This document shows positions 24,375 through 35,898 of a DNA stretch of 64,000 nt, one piece after another; the stretch's first letter is position 1; each line of letters opens with the position of its first letter. The notes beneath the pieces are model-generated. The model ran no database searches, was not told where the DNA came from, and was given only the letters and a program-made list of their open reading frames with translations. Location of the stretch: the NCBI GenBank assembly GCA_032622095.1, contig CP136064.1, positions 111,462,004-111,526,003 of the forward strand, read 5' to 3'. This DNA is from Siphonodentalium dalli (lineage: Eukaryota; Mollusca; Scaphopoda; Gadilida; Siphonodentaliidae). Made by a program: the position numbers and the translations under genes.

Positions 24375-24700
24375 TTCTATTATGAAGGTTCGCTATCCCG
24401 AAGGTCCACTATTCCGAAGGTTCTCTATTCTGAATACTTGCTATTTCGAAGGTTCACTATTCCGAAGGTTCGCTATTCCGAAGGTTCTCCATTCCGAAGG
24501 TTTTTGTTATTTTTAGGTTAATTCTATATTCTAAAGTATTGAGAGGGTTCATTATCACGAAGATTCATTTTATGGAGTGTGTGCTCACATCCGAACTGAT
24601 CCTGCGCGCACACCGATACAGATACAGGAGGAAACAACTTAGAACATTAAATGTGATTTTGTTTTGTTTTCGCGGGTTTTCTTGAGATTTAATGTGATTA
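24375..24700 (+). repeat. Minisatellite-bearing block, copy 1
   Basis: About seven degenerate copies of a 17-bp unit near TTCGCTATTCCGAAGGT are followed by a unique tail with TTTTTGTTATTTTTAGG, AAAGTATTGAGAGGGTTCAT and TTTGTTTTCGCGGG. The block recurs at 24915-25160. The apparent peptide is translation of the repeat. Confidence 0.85.
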
Positions 24701-24900
24701 CGTGGGCCCATACCTTTGAATTCTTGGCATATAATATGAATGTTGTGGTATATATGGACCATCCAGCATTGGGACATGATACAGGTACAGTTGACTTAAG
24801 TGGTGTTCTGTGCCGGCTCCAATTTGGGGTTCAATATTTTAAGGGCCAAATTTATAATTTTATGGGCCCATACCTTTGAACTCTGGACATAAAATATGAA
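24700..24900 (+). repeat. Short direct repeat between the two minisatellite blocks
   Basis: GGGCCCATACCTTTGAA followed by (T/C)TCTTGGCATATAATATGAAT-like sequence occurs at about 24704 and again at about 24865, roughly 160 bp apart. Confidence 0.65.
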
Positions 24901-24914
24901 TATTGGGGGGCATT

Positions 24915-25160
24915 GCTCTAGTCCGAAGGTACACTATTCCAAAATTTCTCTGAATGTTCGCTATTCCGAAGGTTCACCAATCCGAAGGTTCGTTATTCCG
25001 AAGGTTCTCTATTCTAATGGTTTTTGTTATTTTAAGGTTAATTCAGTTTCTAAAGTATTGAGAGGGTTCATTATCACGAAGATTCTTTTTATGAAGGAAA
25101 TAACTTAAAACATTAAATGTGATTTTGTTTTGTTTTCGCGGGTTTTCTTGAGTTAAATGT
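24915..25160 (+). repeat. Minisatellite-bearing block, copy 2
   Basis: The CCGAAGGTTC minisatellite here is shorter and more decayed, but the downstream tail, GAGAGGGTTCATTATCACGA through TTTTCGCGGGTTTTCTTGAG, matches copy 1. Copy 2 lacks about 60 bp present in copy 1 after CACGAAGATTC. Confidence 0.85.
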
Positions 25161-25432
25161 CATTACGTATGACCTTATTTCTCATTACATATTCACGCCA
25201 AGCAACCCACACAATTGCTATGTTCCCTGCGATTTAATGTCATTACGTGTGACCTAATATCTCAATAATCTGAAACAAGAGTACGCCTGCTAAAGGCGAA
25301 TTATTAGTTTATTACAGTGGGGCTATAACGCTCAATGAATGGTGGAGGCTATAACAAACTGCGCAGCAGGATATCGCTGAATAGACGAGTATGAGATGAG
25401 CCTAACTGCAATTGTGAATTTGTTTAAAGGCC

Positions 25433-25558
25433 CACTTAATTTTGGAGTCGTTCATTTTTGTTATAGTATATACGGTTTTAATAACAATTTATGCCATAAC
25501 ATTTGAATAAAATACTCTAATTCATCACCATTTGAAACGCAGAATACTTCTATCTCCT
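25433..25558 (+). repeat. Dispersed repeat, copy 1
   Basis: About 125 bp containing ATACGGTTTTAATAACAA and ATTCATCACCATTTG matches 28487-28612 in the same orientation with moderate divergence. Confidence 0.75.
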
Positions 25559-25669
25559 AGTTTGAAACACCTTTAAAAAAACCGCGACAAGTCGTACGTC
25601 GTATATCTAGCAATTAGCAACTAACATGTCCTCTTCGACTTTCCATAGATTTCAACGTATTTTGATACT

Positions 25670-26075
25670 TAGTGGTATTTGTGTCCGGGAATTGTTTGGA
25701 CGGGTCGTGACCCCGACCTGACCTTGACGTTTAAAATTGTCAATGCAACTTCAATTTGGGTAAAACGGACGAATTTCGGCGAAATTTGATACCTAGGGAT
25801 ACTTTTGTCCGGGGAGTGTTTTGAATGGGTAAAATCTTGACATCGGAGTGACCTTGACCTTCAATGTGGTCAATCAAACGTCAAATCTGGTAAAACGTAT
25901 GGATTTCGACGAAATTTGATACCTATGGGTACTTTTGTCGGGGGAGTGTTTTGGACGGGTCAAATCATGACCCTGACCTGACCTTGACTTTCGAAATAGT
26001 CAATTCAAGGTAAAATCGCGCCTTTCTCCGGAAATCTGATGGGAAACAGCCCGGACGAAGTCGGGCCCATCAGCT
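25670..26075 (+). mobile_element. Helitron-like tandem array
   Basis: Three degenerate units of about 125 bp share GATTTCGACGAAATTTGATA, ACTTTTGTCCGGGGAGTG and CTGACCTTGAC with the array at 11190-11880. It ends in a GCCCGGAC-GAA-GTCGGGC hairpin at about 26048-26065. The expected CTAG terminus reads CTTG here, so the end is degenerate. Confidence 0.5.
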
Positions 26076-26195
26076 TGTGTAATAAAGAAGACAGTTTGAA
26101 GAATGTAATGTATAACACGAGAAACGGGAAAATTTGAAATATGGAAGTATGCAAATTTCCCACATAAAATTTGAAAGCTACTTTATACTATAATT

Positions 26196-26269
26196 ATATT
26201 ATAATTTATGTTTATGGATAATAATATGATCTTGGTGGCGTTACCATTTCTGACTATGGTTTTCTTGTA
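26196..26269 (+). repeat. Dispersed repeat, copy of 9828-9898
   Basis: The match runs through TTTATGGATAATAATATGAT and CTATGGTTTTCTTGTAT and stops abruptly. Both copies end at the same base, consistent with an element boundary. Confidence 0.75.
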
Positions 26270-28486
26270 TCGTGTGTGCGTTGTTCACGACAATCTGACC
26301 GGCAATCACTCAGGGTTTGCTCTATAACTTCTAAGACTCCAGAAACTGAAGGCATGCCCACTCAGATTCCTATTATGAGATACCTGATTACAACCAATCA
26401 CGCAATTAATTGTATCCACTTGCCTGTAAGAGAGAATAATTGTTTATACTGGTAAAGGCTATTTTTTGTAATATTAAATAAAATAAAAATTGGATGAAGT
26501 GAACTAAAAATAATTTGGTCACCCGCCTTTGGCATACAAGATCACCCCCCGGGCAACTGGTCTTGGGTATGAGTAGTCACGCGTCATCGTGGATATTCCT
26601 GAATGTAAATGCCGGTACTAATACTAAACCTTTAAAAGTGACTCAATCAGCCAATGAACGTTTACAAAATCATGTGACCATTGGTCAAAAGAGTACAAGT
26701 GAAGTCGGGCCCATGTGAAGTCGACCCCATATGAAGATGACCAAATACAAAGACGACCCGACGCGAAGTTAACCTGAGAGAAGTCGGTCCTGATAATTAG
26801 ATGGGAATTGAATATTATTAATATAACTTTAAATGAGGGCGGCGGACAATTGCACTTTAAACGAACACATTATTATTACATTGTATGTATATAAGGAGGG
26901 ACTTTCCTCAGTCATTGTTGTAAAATCAAACTAAGAGAACAATTTCAACATATTGTTGGTGTTAAATTTCCAACCACACCAATCTAATGTACGGTATGAA
27001 ATTTGTAACTGTTGACCAAAGTTGGGGGGGGGGGCAGACACAAATTAAGCACCCATCCCCAAGCCCCCCCCCCCCCCCACCCCCCCCCCCCCCCCCCCAC
27101 CACCCGACCAGGCCATATCCTATATCAATGATTCAGTTGAACGTGATTTCATAAGATATGGTTATGTCTGGGCGACAAACATGTGTAAATGTCCCTTAGG
27201 CGAGACTTTCGAGGAGGAATTATGTTGGTGCTGGCATTGAAACTTGTCCCACCTGGATCTTTCCCCAATGACCCTGTATTAATTACATGAATATAACATC
27301 TCATAATCTCCTGAGAGTAGATTTCTAGGCGGGCATTATTATGATATTATACTCCTCTGGACTTTCAATATTTGGTTTCTGCCAATTAATGTCACTTAAT
27401 CTTAACCTGTATTAGGTATTTATTTTATTATTTCTTAATATACCTGTTGTATTATGTCAATGACATAAGCTACAGTCATTATCTGGTTTAAAATGTCAGA
27501 TACAAAAGACGATATTCGGCACAAGGAGCAGAAATCGTTGGAATAAATCTCATGTATAGAACCGTCACAGCCATGATTGGCTTGAAATAGAACCGTAACA
27601 AGCACACGTGTTGACCACGAGGCTACTGTTCCGAATTATCAACTCCTACCGGGATATTTTCTCAGCTATTTTACAGAAGAATAACACGGGTATCTTTATA
27701 CTCAGTGTTCGTCTTCAGAATGCATTTCATATTTTATTCGCCACCAAAAACAAAGGAATTGCGTTCACGTGGCTTGATTTTCAGTGAGAACATGTTGATA
27801 TTTACGCGTTAACTCGCTAATTCCGAATTAATTGTGATCTAGAGTTCACGTTCCGACAATACGGCACTTCTGCAGCCTCTGTTCGTTCAAGAAAGTATAA
27901 TACATTCAAGATATATATAATTATGCGTGATTTTGTCCAGAAAATTATTATTTTTAATCGTAAGGAACCGTAAACAATCAGTCAAGAACCATCACAATAC
28001 CGGCGATAGAACGACTTCCGATGTAACAGTTCCTACACAGTGGTCTCGGGTTTAAACAATGGATTTAGCTCTCAAACGGGGGTTAGACTTTCAGACGTTT
28101 ACGTACGCCAGGTTTAACCCGGACATAAAGAACAGGTCAATTTAAGAAAAGGTGACAGGCAACGACGAATGTCAGGAAGTTAAAGATCCACAGTCGTCTT
28201 GACACCAAACCATTGAGAATTTCGCAGCCATTTTCCCTCTTACCAGTCAAAAGGAAATGAAGAATACTTGTAATTGCCATAATTCGTAACACACAGACAC
28301 AGTAAAAAAACACAATTTTACACATAAGCAATACGTCAAAAACGATAAAAAAAGCTTAAATATGACCCAGTTACAAATAACTATTGCCCCCCCCAAATCT
28401 GAACATAATATCTGCTCTCTATTATCTACTGTTTTTTTTTGTGGCGGAAACACGGCCGCTTTTGTATATGACCAGTAAATCACTTA
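26270..28486. other. No gene; poly-C/G tracts
   Basis: No exon was supported. A G tract at about 27026-27035 and a long C tract at 27065-27100 are the main features. Positions 26955-27040 resemble 18795-18875. Confidence 0.45.
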
Positions 28487-28612
28487 AAAGCCCATTTAAT
28501 TTTCGAGTAACCGATTTTTTTTATAGTGTTTTGATATACGGTTTTAATAACAAACTATGACATAAGATATGATTAAAATACTACAATTCATCACCATTTG
28601 GAACGTCTGTGT
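28487..28612 (+). repeat. Dispersed repeat, copy 2 of 25433
   Basis: Same orientation as 25433-25558 and alignable along its length by eye with a few small gaps. Confidence 0.75.
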
Positions 28613-30572
28613 CTCAGAAGGTTCCCATAGAGTAATAGCAAATATCTGAAATCATAGAAACATTTCCCCCGTTTCGCTCTCAGAATGCAACATAATTCAA
28701 ACTAAGATGTATAAGAGTTATTACCCTTCCATTGGAAATAATAGACTTTGCACTACAGTCCATATGAAACTTAAGCTAAGAAAACACGCCGGAGTCTCAC
28801 CAAAAACAACATGTTCACAGTTTATTACACCGGATAAGTTGATAATACAATATTTTGGAGCTTCCTCTTTCAAATAGTATATAATATGGCATTAAGTGGG
28901 CATTTAAAGGTATACGTTCACCTAGGTGGCAATTTGTGCTATAGGTTGGCCAAAATTCAACACGTGTTAACACTTCCTCTTTTGAAAGTGAATGTCTGGT
29001 CATCAAAATCTCATAGCAATGGGCCCATTTTCTGGTATATAAAACTTACAGAGGGTTGTTTTGTGGTGACAAATCAGAAATGGCATCTTTAATCACCTGC
29101 ATCCAGTTGAACAGGTTCATATTCACGAATAAAATGATTCAATATAAAATTAATTTATTCACGTAATATACAACCGCCGTATAAATATTTCAATGAAAAA
29201 TACAAATATAAAATAATGATTTAGCAATGACAGAAGTTTGAACAACCTGCGTTCACACAGTGGAAAATTTGTCCAGCAAAAAGGACACACAATTCGTTTT
29301 CATCCCAGATGACTCTCTATTATTAGTGTTGCGAAAAGCAATGTTGAAAGCAAAGTTTCGTACATATCCGAACTCATCATTCAAGGCACTCTGTGAGTAT
29401 TAACTAAAATAAATCCAGTAAAATTGTCCATTATGTGAACGTACATGTAACCTATATATAGCCTATATACAATAATACACGGCGCACTGCAGTCCCAGAT
29501 TCAGCAAACGTCGAACTCGTAGGATACCGGACACCAAAGTTCTAGGTGGGGGTCGGACAGAGGAGCGTCACCGGAGAACACACCCCACCCCGAGAGTCCC
29601 GCCATTCGACACACCTGAACCGATCTCACTTAAATGTATACGTTCACACAAATAGCAACATTGCCTGGTGAATTCTCGAGAAATTCTGTATAGATGGCTA
29701 GATATTGCATACCGGTACTTTTAAAGACATAGTTGGCCTTTGTTTGTCCGGGTACGTGAGACTGATAAGTTAGTATTCAGGCACTAAGCCAACTGGAGGA
29801 ATGTAGCATTCTATTATACATCGCCGAAAATCTCAAGCAAATCGACCATATCACTCCATAGAAAACATCGACCGAACTACGCTCAATTGTAAATATTTAC
29901 TTCTCGATTCGGGACGCAACTATTGGCGTTAAACTAACGAAAACCATTTCACTATCAAGAGTTACTGCATTTAATTAATATATAAGAATGACGGTGTGCG
30001 TTGTTAATTTGGATGTAATATCTGTAAAAATAACTACTTTGAGCAAGATTATTCTCCAGTTCTATTTGATCACCCTACTGGTGTGTTTCACATCACTTTA
30101 ATAATAAATAATATTTATATAGCGCTTTATCCCAGATGACCCAGAGCTTATTGCGTTCAGTGTTGAAATGTCTCGAGTTATTGTATGATTTATTTTTTGT
30201 AGATATTTGAACGTTAATTTAGGGCACATGTCAGCTGTATAACAACTTAACCCTTCCATGACTGGAGCTTCCTGAAATTTGGCGAAAACATAGGGAGCCT
30301 AGAATATATAAGATAATTCATTGGCCTAACAATATCTAACTTGACCTTGTAAGCCAGTGTAATCTCTTAAATATTCGAGGCTCCCTATGGGGGGGGGGGG
30401 GGTCGCATACATCAAATTGTACATATATACACTATGCTGGGGGGGGGTAATAAATAGTTTGTCTTTCATATCCTAGCAATATATAGCCCTATACGGCAAA
30501 ATTACCAGCATGTGGACGTACCATACAGAACGATATGATCACACAAGAGTATACACTTCGCATACAATCGTA
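28613..30572. other. No gene recognised
   Basis: This stretch lies 3' of the minus-strand terminal exon and would include its 3' UTR. G tracts occur at about 30391-30402 and 30440. I could not fix a polyadenylation site. Confidence 0.4.
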
Positions 30573-30839
30573 TCACCAAATTGTCACAAGTTTGCCTCTA
30601 TTAAAATTGTCAGCATCCCATACCACCACGACACAAAAGAAGGCAACCATGGCGATTATACCAACAGTCCCCGCAGCAATCGCACTATGTCGTTCGTCGG
30701 GTGCTGACGTCAGCTTCCTCTTCCGTGCGCTCGTATTTGAGGCGTTTATCTTCAGACTTTCTATGAGTTGCTCTGTGGTTGTGGTACTCGTAACATTCTT
30801 CGCATAGCATCTGCACGGGCTGAGCGTCCGACTCACGTA
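30573..30839 (-). CDS. Terminal exon with membrane anchor (lectin-like gene, last exon)
   Basis: On the minus strand a TTTCAATTTTAG acceptor ends at 30840 and the exon opens in phase 0, encoding 88 codons to a TGA at 30573-30575. Order: a short CRC cluster, a Thr run, a polar possibly helical stretch with N-glycosylation sites (NVT, NAS, NTS), the basic motif ARKRKLTSAPDERHSA, then about 20 hydrophobic residues (IAAGTVGIIAMVAFFCVVVV) and a tail of about 15 residues. I remember the (R)RKLTSA-D-R-SA block before a final membrane helix from many mollusc cell-surface proteins; this is unverified memory. Phase 0 fits the donor proposed at 34163, so it likely anchors the lectin-like protein in the plasma membrane. 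Confidence 0.65.
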   Translation of the reverse strand, partial: YVSRTLSPCRCYAKNVTSTTTTEQLIESLKINASNTSARKRKLTSAPDERHSAIAAGTVGIIAMVAFFCVVVVWDADNFNRGKLVTIW

Positions 30840-31293
30840 CTAAAATTGAAATAAATCAACATAACATTTTCTTGCAACATTGTCAAGAATGACTGTCGCG
30901 TTAATGACAGAAAAATATCAATTATGGCGTCTGGTCATGCTATATATACTATCTATTGTGCGATATTGATGTGTCTTGATGAATTAGCTTCGGCGGTTTA
31001 AACTCGACACCCTGGTATCAAATATCCATGTTTCCCAATGCATCATTCTGGAGAAAACTTATATAGAAACCAGGGCATATATTTTATTTCATGATGATTG
31101 CAGCTGATTGTGGTAAGTTTTTGAAGGATTACTAAATACTCATCGAGGAGTATGTAGATCCCTTAGAATAACTTCAGATAACAAGTTCAACAAGCATATT
31201 AAGTGGGAAATGCACATAAATCCAGCCAAAATAGCAAGAGATTTTCAACAAATAATTTCTCTGGATCTACTGGCAAAACATAATCATCTTCGT

Positions 31294-31294
<1 letters not shown>

Positions 31295-31332
<38 letters not shown>
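31295..31332 (+). repeat. TA microsatellite
   Basis: An uninterrupted TA run of about 36 bp. Confidence 0.95.
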
Positions 31333-31335
<3 letters not shown>

Positions 31336-31419
31336 CTGAGCAATTATTGATAAACAACAAAAACAATGATTTGAATATTATTTTATGTTTTGTTCCTTTC
31401 GGTACCAAGAACTGCTAGA

Positions 31420-31856
31420 TTCGTCGTCCGTCTCTCTGTCTGTCCGGATTGTTCTCCCAGACTGTTGGTCCGATTTCAACCAAATATGTTGTGGTGACTC
31501 GGGGTACCCTGATGGAGGTTATTACGGCGTTAGTTTTTGTTTCAATTTTGATTAAAAATAAAAATAAAAAACTTTTTTTTTAGAATCATATAAGTCCAAT
31601 ATGAACCTATTTGCACGAGGATATGTTGCAACAGATATGTACTCTCTGTATATATGTGTTTTTATTGTGGCCCGCGCCATTGAATGGAATAACTGGTATA
31701 AGTCCACTATCGGCTTATTCAAGAATAAAATAAGTTCGATATAAACCAATGCCAATATTTCGGTCCAATATGAACCTATTTGCACAAGTAGCATAATAAA
31801 TATATATATAACCGACGCTGAATAAATGCTCCCGAAGGGAGCCTGTTTCAGCTAGT
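31420..31856 (+). mobile_element. Helitron-like non-autonomous element, 3' end well defined
   Basis: The 3' end is textbook: hairpin GCTCCC-GAA-GGGAGC at 31828-31842, then CTGTTTCAG, CTAG at 31852-31855 and T as the next base. The start is not fixed. A GTCTGTCCGG and CCGATTTCAACCAAA block near 31438-31490 recalls the array at 11190. TCCAATATGAACCTATTTGC occurs twice inside (about 31596 and 31768). It lies in the putative lectin-gene intron. Confidence 0.6.
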
Positions 31857-32624
31857 AATTAATAATTTCACACAAAACTCCAATCACCAAATATCTTATT
31901 GTCTTGGCTAAATGAGAGGAGGCTTCATTTATATCATAATGTTGAGGTAGAATTTTAATTGCATAATATAGCAGCATACCCCCATATATTATAATGAAGA
32001 ATAAAGTAGTCACATATATTGTAGCCCACTGAAAACAAATGTTGACATACAGTGGTCCAATCAAGCAGGGAACAATAACTATAATTAGACCACAGTGTTA
32101 AGATATGGTGGCCAGCTTTAACTTGGTTTTGAACCTATGACCCACAACTCGTCTCAGCCCAATTTTTCATGCATCAACAGGCGTGACATGAAAATTCTCA
32201 AATATAGAAAATTATTTATGGGTAGATGCCTTTCTAAATGATTATAATCATTAAATTTCACGAATTATGAATAGGTCTCCTCTCATGGTCTTGAGATATG
32301 ATATCTTGGATATAATTATGAACTGCACTTTTGAAGAAGCAAAATATTTTACAGACGTTCTTTGTACATTACAACAGTGAAATTCTTAATATTTTCCATG
32401 CCATACAAGTAAAATAAATGAGGTTATAATATCCAATGGGTCGATGGTTCTTAAATATTGTAAGTTGTAATATTGTACCAAATTTCCCAAAAGCAATTCC
32501 TGGCAAAATCTGTTTGTTGAAATTATTTAAGGAATGATCCCGGTTTCCTATGAGTGAAAAATATTAACATGAAACTGCATTTTGTGTTGGAAATATCGAG
32601 AAATACAGTGACGATGGTGCGACG

Positions 32625-32700
32625 TCTTAGGGTGGATACACACATGCATGTAATCTCTGTAAATATCGTGTATTTGGCGTTTTACATGGATCATACACAC
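32625..32700 (-). repeat. Short dispersed repeat, inverted relative to 33870
   Basis: Read on the minus strand, CCATGTAAAA, then ACATGCATGTGTGTATCCACCC, matches the plus strand at 33878-33940, with differences in the middle. Both copies lie within 1.3 kb. Confidence 0.65.
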
Positions 32701-33869
32701 CGTGTAATATGTGTCCGCTGACAACCCAATCATTGCGGCTATGTTTGACCACAGTGAGTCAAGCTCTGCACGTGCAGATAGCCGTTGACTCGGACGAAGT
32801 CGTCAGGCCACTTAAAATAATTATTCGCGAGATAACCCAAATGGTGGGCGTTCTGTTCAAATTACTGTTAGTCTTCTCTTGATCTTTATACCAGCGGTGG
32901 CCTCGGGATTTCCCCAACGCAGATGCTATGATCCCCAACATGGGGGCTATATTATACAGGAAGCTACCGGACTGAACATTGCATATTTCCTCGACGGGTG
33001 TGGTGGGGGGGGGGGGGGGCATATAGCACCCTGAGTCCTGACTCCCTCTGAATTCACTCCTGATTTATAAATATTGTAGTTGACATGTCTGTCGCGTCTA
33101 TTTGCTATGAGTGATTAATCTATAATATGCAGCAATTTATGCTATTCGTATAATTATGAACATATTATTACAGTTTTAAATTTGAAGGTACAGAATGTTG
33201 TGTTGCTGTTTGTATTCATTCGAGAAAAGGGCAGTCTAGCTGCGAGTTCACAACTACATCACCTTTCCTATCTTGTGTCATTCATGTATACTCAACATTT
33301 ACAACTATGGAATATTTAAGTAAAACATTATATTGTACAGTCTTGTCCAGATAATCCCGGCTCATAGATTCAACTAACTCACTTATAACTATTCGAATCT
33401 GTCGAGAACCAGCCCCTTCCCCCAATCATGGATTATGGTTGAAAATGTTATAATACTGTTTTGTAAATGCTGGGTGAAAAATGGGGGGTGTCACTATTTT
33501 TAATTTCAACGCTGTACCTGCATTAATTTTGTGGCGCTGTTATGGATATTTGCATGGAAATCCCAATTGAATCACCTTCAAATTATGCATATTTTATTTT
33601 TGTTTTTGATAACCCTATTTCCAAGAAATGACGAGAAACAAATCAAGTATAAAATCGACGGACTCAAATCCACTTTTCACAATGAATTAAAACTCGTGAA
33701 AAACAGCAACAGATATCAGACAGGATTGATTCATTTCGGCATCCATGAAAGAAGACATGTTTATGACTGGCCTAAAAGCAGTTTGATTTATGGCTTATAA
33801 CTACTCACTGGTCTCCCCCGTTGAAATGGACCGATCGCGCGCAGGCGATTAATGCTACATGTATCAATG

Positions 33870-33970
33870 ATTGGTGTTACCATGTAAAATACATGTATTT
33901 TACATACAGAAATTACATGCATGTGTGTATCCACCCTTACAGGTGTTACCGTGACGAAATTCCTACACAC
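33870..33970 (+). repeat. Short dispersed repeat, partner of 32625
   Basis: Contains TACATGCATGTGTGTATCC and a nested hairpin GTAAAATACATGTATTTTAC. The pair could fold together in a transcript crossing this intron. Confidence 0.65.
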
Positions 33971-34162
33971 AACGTTCACTTCCGCCCTAATGTAATGACA
34001 CTGTAAATATATTAGTATTTTAAAAACCAATGGCAAAATACTATAGAAAAATAAGTAGATTTAATCTGTCGTCTGCTTATAATTCCTGTACATCTCTCCA
34101 GACGAATAACATATTATTCCAATGTCTACTCTTATAACTGAATCAACCAATTTAACGCTTAC

Positions 34163-34470
34163 GGGAGTTGCAGTCGACGTGGAACCCGTTGATGCTCCCG
34201 TCGTCGTTATACTTGTTGTAGTTGTTGTTGTTGGTATTGGCGTTGTTGTTGGTATTGGCGTTGTTGTTGTTGTCGGTATTGGCGTTGTTGTTGTTGTTGG
34301 TATTGGCGTTGTTGTCATGGTTGCCGCTACTGTCGTCGTCGTTAATATTGTCGTGGTTGTTGGTGTTATTGTTGTTGTTGCTACTGTCGTCGTCGTCGTT
34401 GAAGTGAGCGCTGTTGTTGATGTTATTGTTGTTGTTGTTGTCGGGTTATTCTCCATTTCGAAGATACTCT
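34163..34470 (-). CDS. Threonine-rich mucin-like exon (lectin-like gene)
   Basis: On the minus strand, a TTACTGAAG acceptor ending at 34471 opens in phase 1 and a GTAAGC donor at 34162-34157 closes in phase 0, giving 308 nt. It encodes an ESIFEMENNP-like start, then about 85 residues that are mostly Thr with Pro, Ile, Val and Ser, including TTTTTPIP repeats, and ends TSTATP. Such stretches are dense O-glycosylation stalks separating lectin domains from membranes. Its phases fit both neighbours, 36396 upstream and 30839 downstream. The caveat is that this is a low-complexity trinucleotide repeat, so the open frame could be fortuitous; the non-repetitive ends and phase agreement argue otherwise. 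Confidence 0.5.
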
Positions 34471-34529
34471 CTTCAGTAATAAAAGGAGATATTTAAGAAA
34501 TAACTCTTGCTTCGATTAAGGTAATTTAT

Positions 34530-34598
34530 TTTATAACCGAGCAGCTTGAAGACAAATTCTATAGCATGCGTAGCCTTTTCGATTATGACAATTTATAT
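34530..34598 (+). repeat. Local duplication, partner of 35430-35492
   Basis: ATAACCGAGCAGCTTGAAGA and the following AGCATGCGTAGCCTTTTCGA are repeated about 900 bp downstream with few differences. Confidence 0.8.
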
Positions 34599-34799
34599 TT
34601 GACAAGACTTATTTCTACAGTGTTCACTCATGCAGATTATAAATATTTCAATCTGGTATATTTAGATGGAGTGATCACAATGAAGAAGGAAAATCGATTA
34701 TCTATGTGCTTACCATTTAGAAATAAAAAAAAATTACAAACGAAAATAACGACGCGAATTTGATAAATTTGCATCCGGAAGCCGATCTACTTTTTGAGA

Positions 34800-34945
34800 A
34801 CCAGTAAAATATCGTCGTTGTTGATGTGAGCGCTGTTGTTGATGTTATTGTTGTTGTTGTCGGGTTATTCTCCATTTCGAAGATACTCTCTTCAGTAATA
34901 AAAGAAAATATTTAAGAAATAACTCTTGTTTCGATTAAGTTAATT
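34800..34945 (-). repeat. Partial duplication of the threonine-rich exon border
   Basis: This stretch repeats 34400-34520, including the codons just inside the exon, its putative acceptor and the adjacent intron, on the same strand. The repeat-length difference in the TTG run is small. It is either a duplicated exon start or part of a larger local duplication with 35430. Confidence 0.8.
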
Positions 34946-35292
34946 TTTTATATTTACATACTAAGTGTGATTATCACTAAATCCAGCATTTCGATTGGTC
35001 GGCGCCCACATGACTAGTTGCAGTTATTTCTCGGTGAACGCTCAACAGCTCATAACTGCAACCCCATATTACATCGATACGTCATCGATACCGGAAAGAA
35101 AAACACGTAATGTTTTGGGCGCATTTTGACTCGCGCAGGATTGACTTAAATTAATTCACCAGGTTTCAATATAAAGAAATTGTTCCTGTTAACTTTTGCC
35201 AAGGGTGCTATGGGATATTTTGGGCTGGTTTTGTCACGATACACTTTTCGATTTTAAATACATTTACAAAAGTGGCTTTTTCGCTAAATGTA

Positions 35293-35443
35293 TATAAATA
35301 TAAGAATTAACTGTCATGTGGACTGTTTTTATGGAGATGTAACCGAAGGGTTTTACATACAAGTTATGACCACTTACCTCACGGTTACATCTCCATAAAA
35401 ACAGTCCAAATGACAGTTAATCCTTATTTATAACCGAACAGCT
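35293..35443. mobile_element. Foldback (inverted-repeat) element
   Basis: Arms of about 50 bp contain ATTAACTGTCAT and GGACTGTTTTTATGGAGATG and their reverse complements, separated by about 40 bp of unique sequence. Arms differ at a few positions. Confidence 0.9.
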
Positions 35444-35579
35444 TGAAGACAACTTCTATAGCATGCGTAGCCTTTTCGATTATAACAAATTACCTTAATT
35501 GGAACACTATTTACTTTATATTATTTAATCTCAGTATTGTCAAAAACGTCCAGTTTTCACCAATATGTTTCCATAAAAT

Positions 35580-35740
35580 TGATAAACTTAGAGCATGGCT
35601 TGGTGTTGAATAGACCAATTTAGTGCCCCGATGGAGTGATGTAGTTCCCGGCGCTAAGCGGAGGGAACTACTTCACTTCCGATGGGCACTAAATTGGCGT
35701 AGTCAACTACAAGACATGCTCTATTCATTATATTGTATCG
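35580..35740. mobile_element. Foldback (inverted-repeat) element, family with 19417
   Basis: Arms run from GAGCATGGCTTG through AATTTAGTGCCC inwards to AGTTCCC, with a GC loop near 35652-35662. The right outer part (GTTGACTACGCC read on the minus strand) and its ATTATATTGTATCGAAC flank match the foldback at 19417. Confidence 0.9.
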
Positions 35741-35898
35741 AACAACGTTTTTACCACCCAAAATCTCAGAAATTTAAAACAACTGGTGACCTTTTGCCAT
35801 ATACTGAGACTAATGCCATACACTGAGACTAAGTTTCATTTACGAATCTCACAATTCGATGTTGATATGCAACGTGTTCAAGATCAATTTGACAAGAC

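Larger units (their letters stand above)
30840..34162 (-). other. Putative intron of the lectin-like gene
   Basis: It lies between the terminal exon and the threonine-rich exon and contains a TA microsatellite, a Helitron-like end, G tracts and a pair of inverted short repeats. No further exon was found. Confidence 0.4.

Noticed and set aside
34122-34496. Plus-strand 124-codon Val-rich frame
   Set aside because: Antisense shadow of the Thr-rich minus-strand exon; both come from the same triplet repeat, and only the minus strand fits splice phases.
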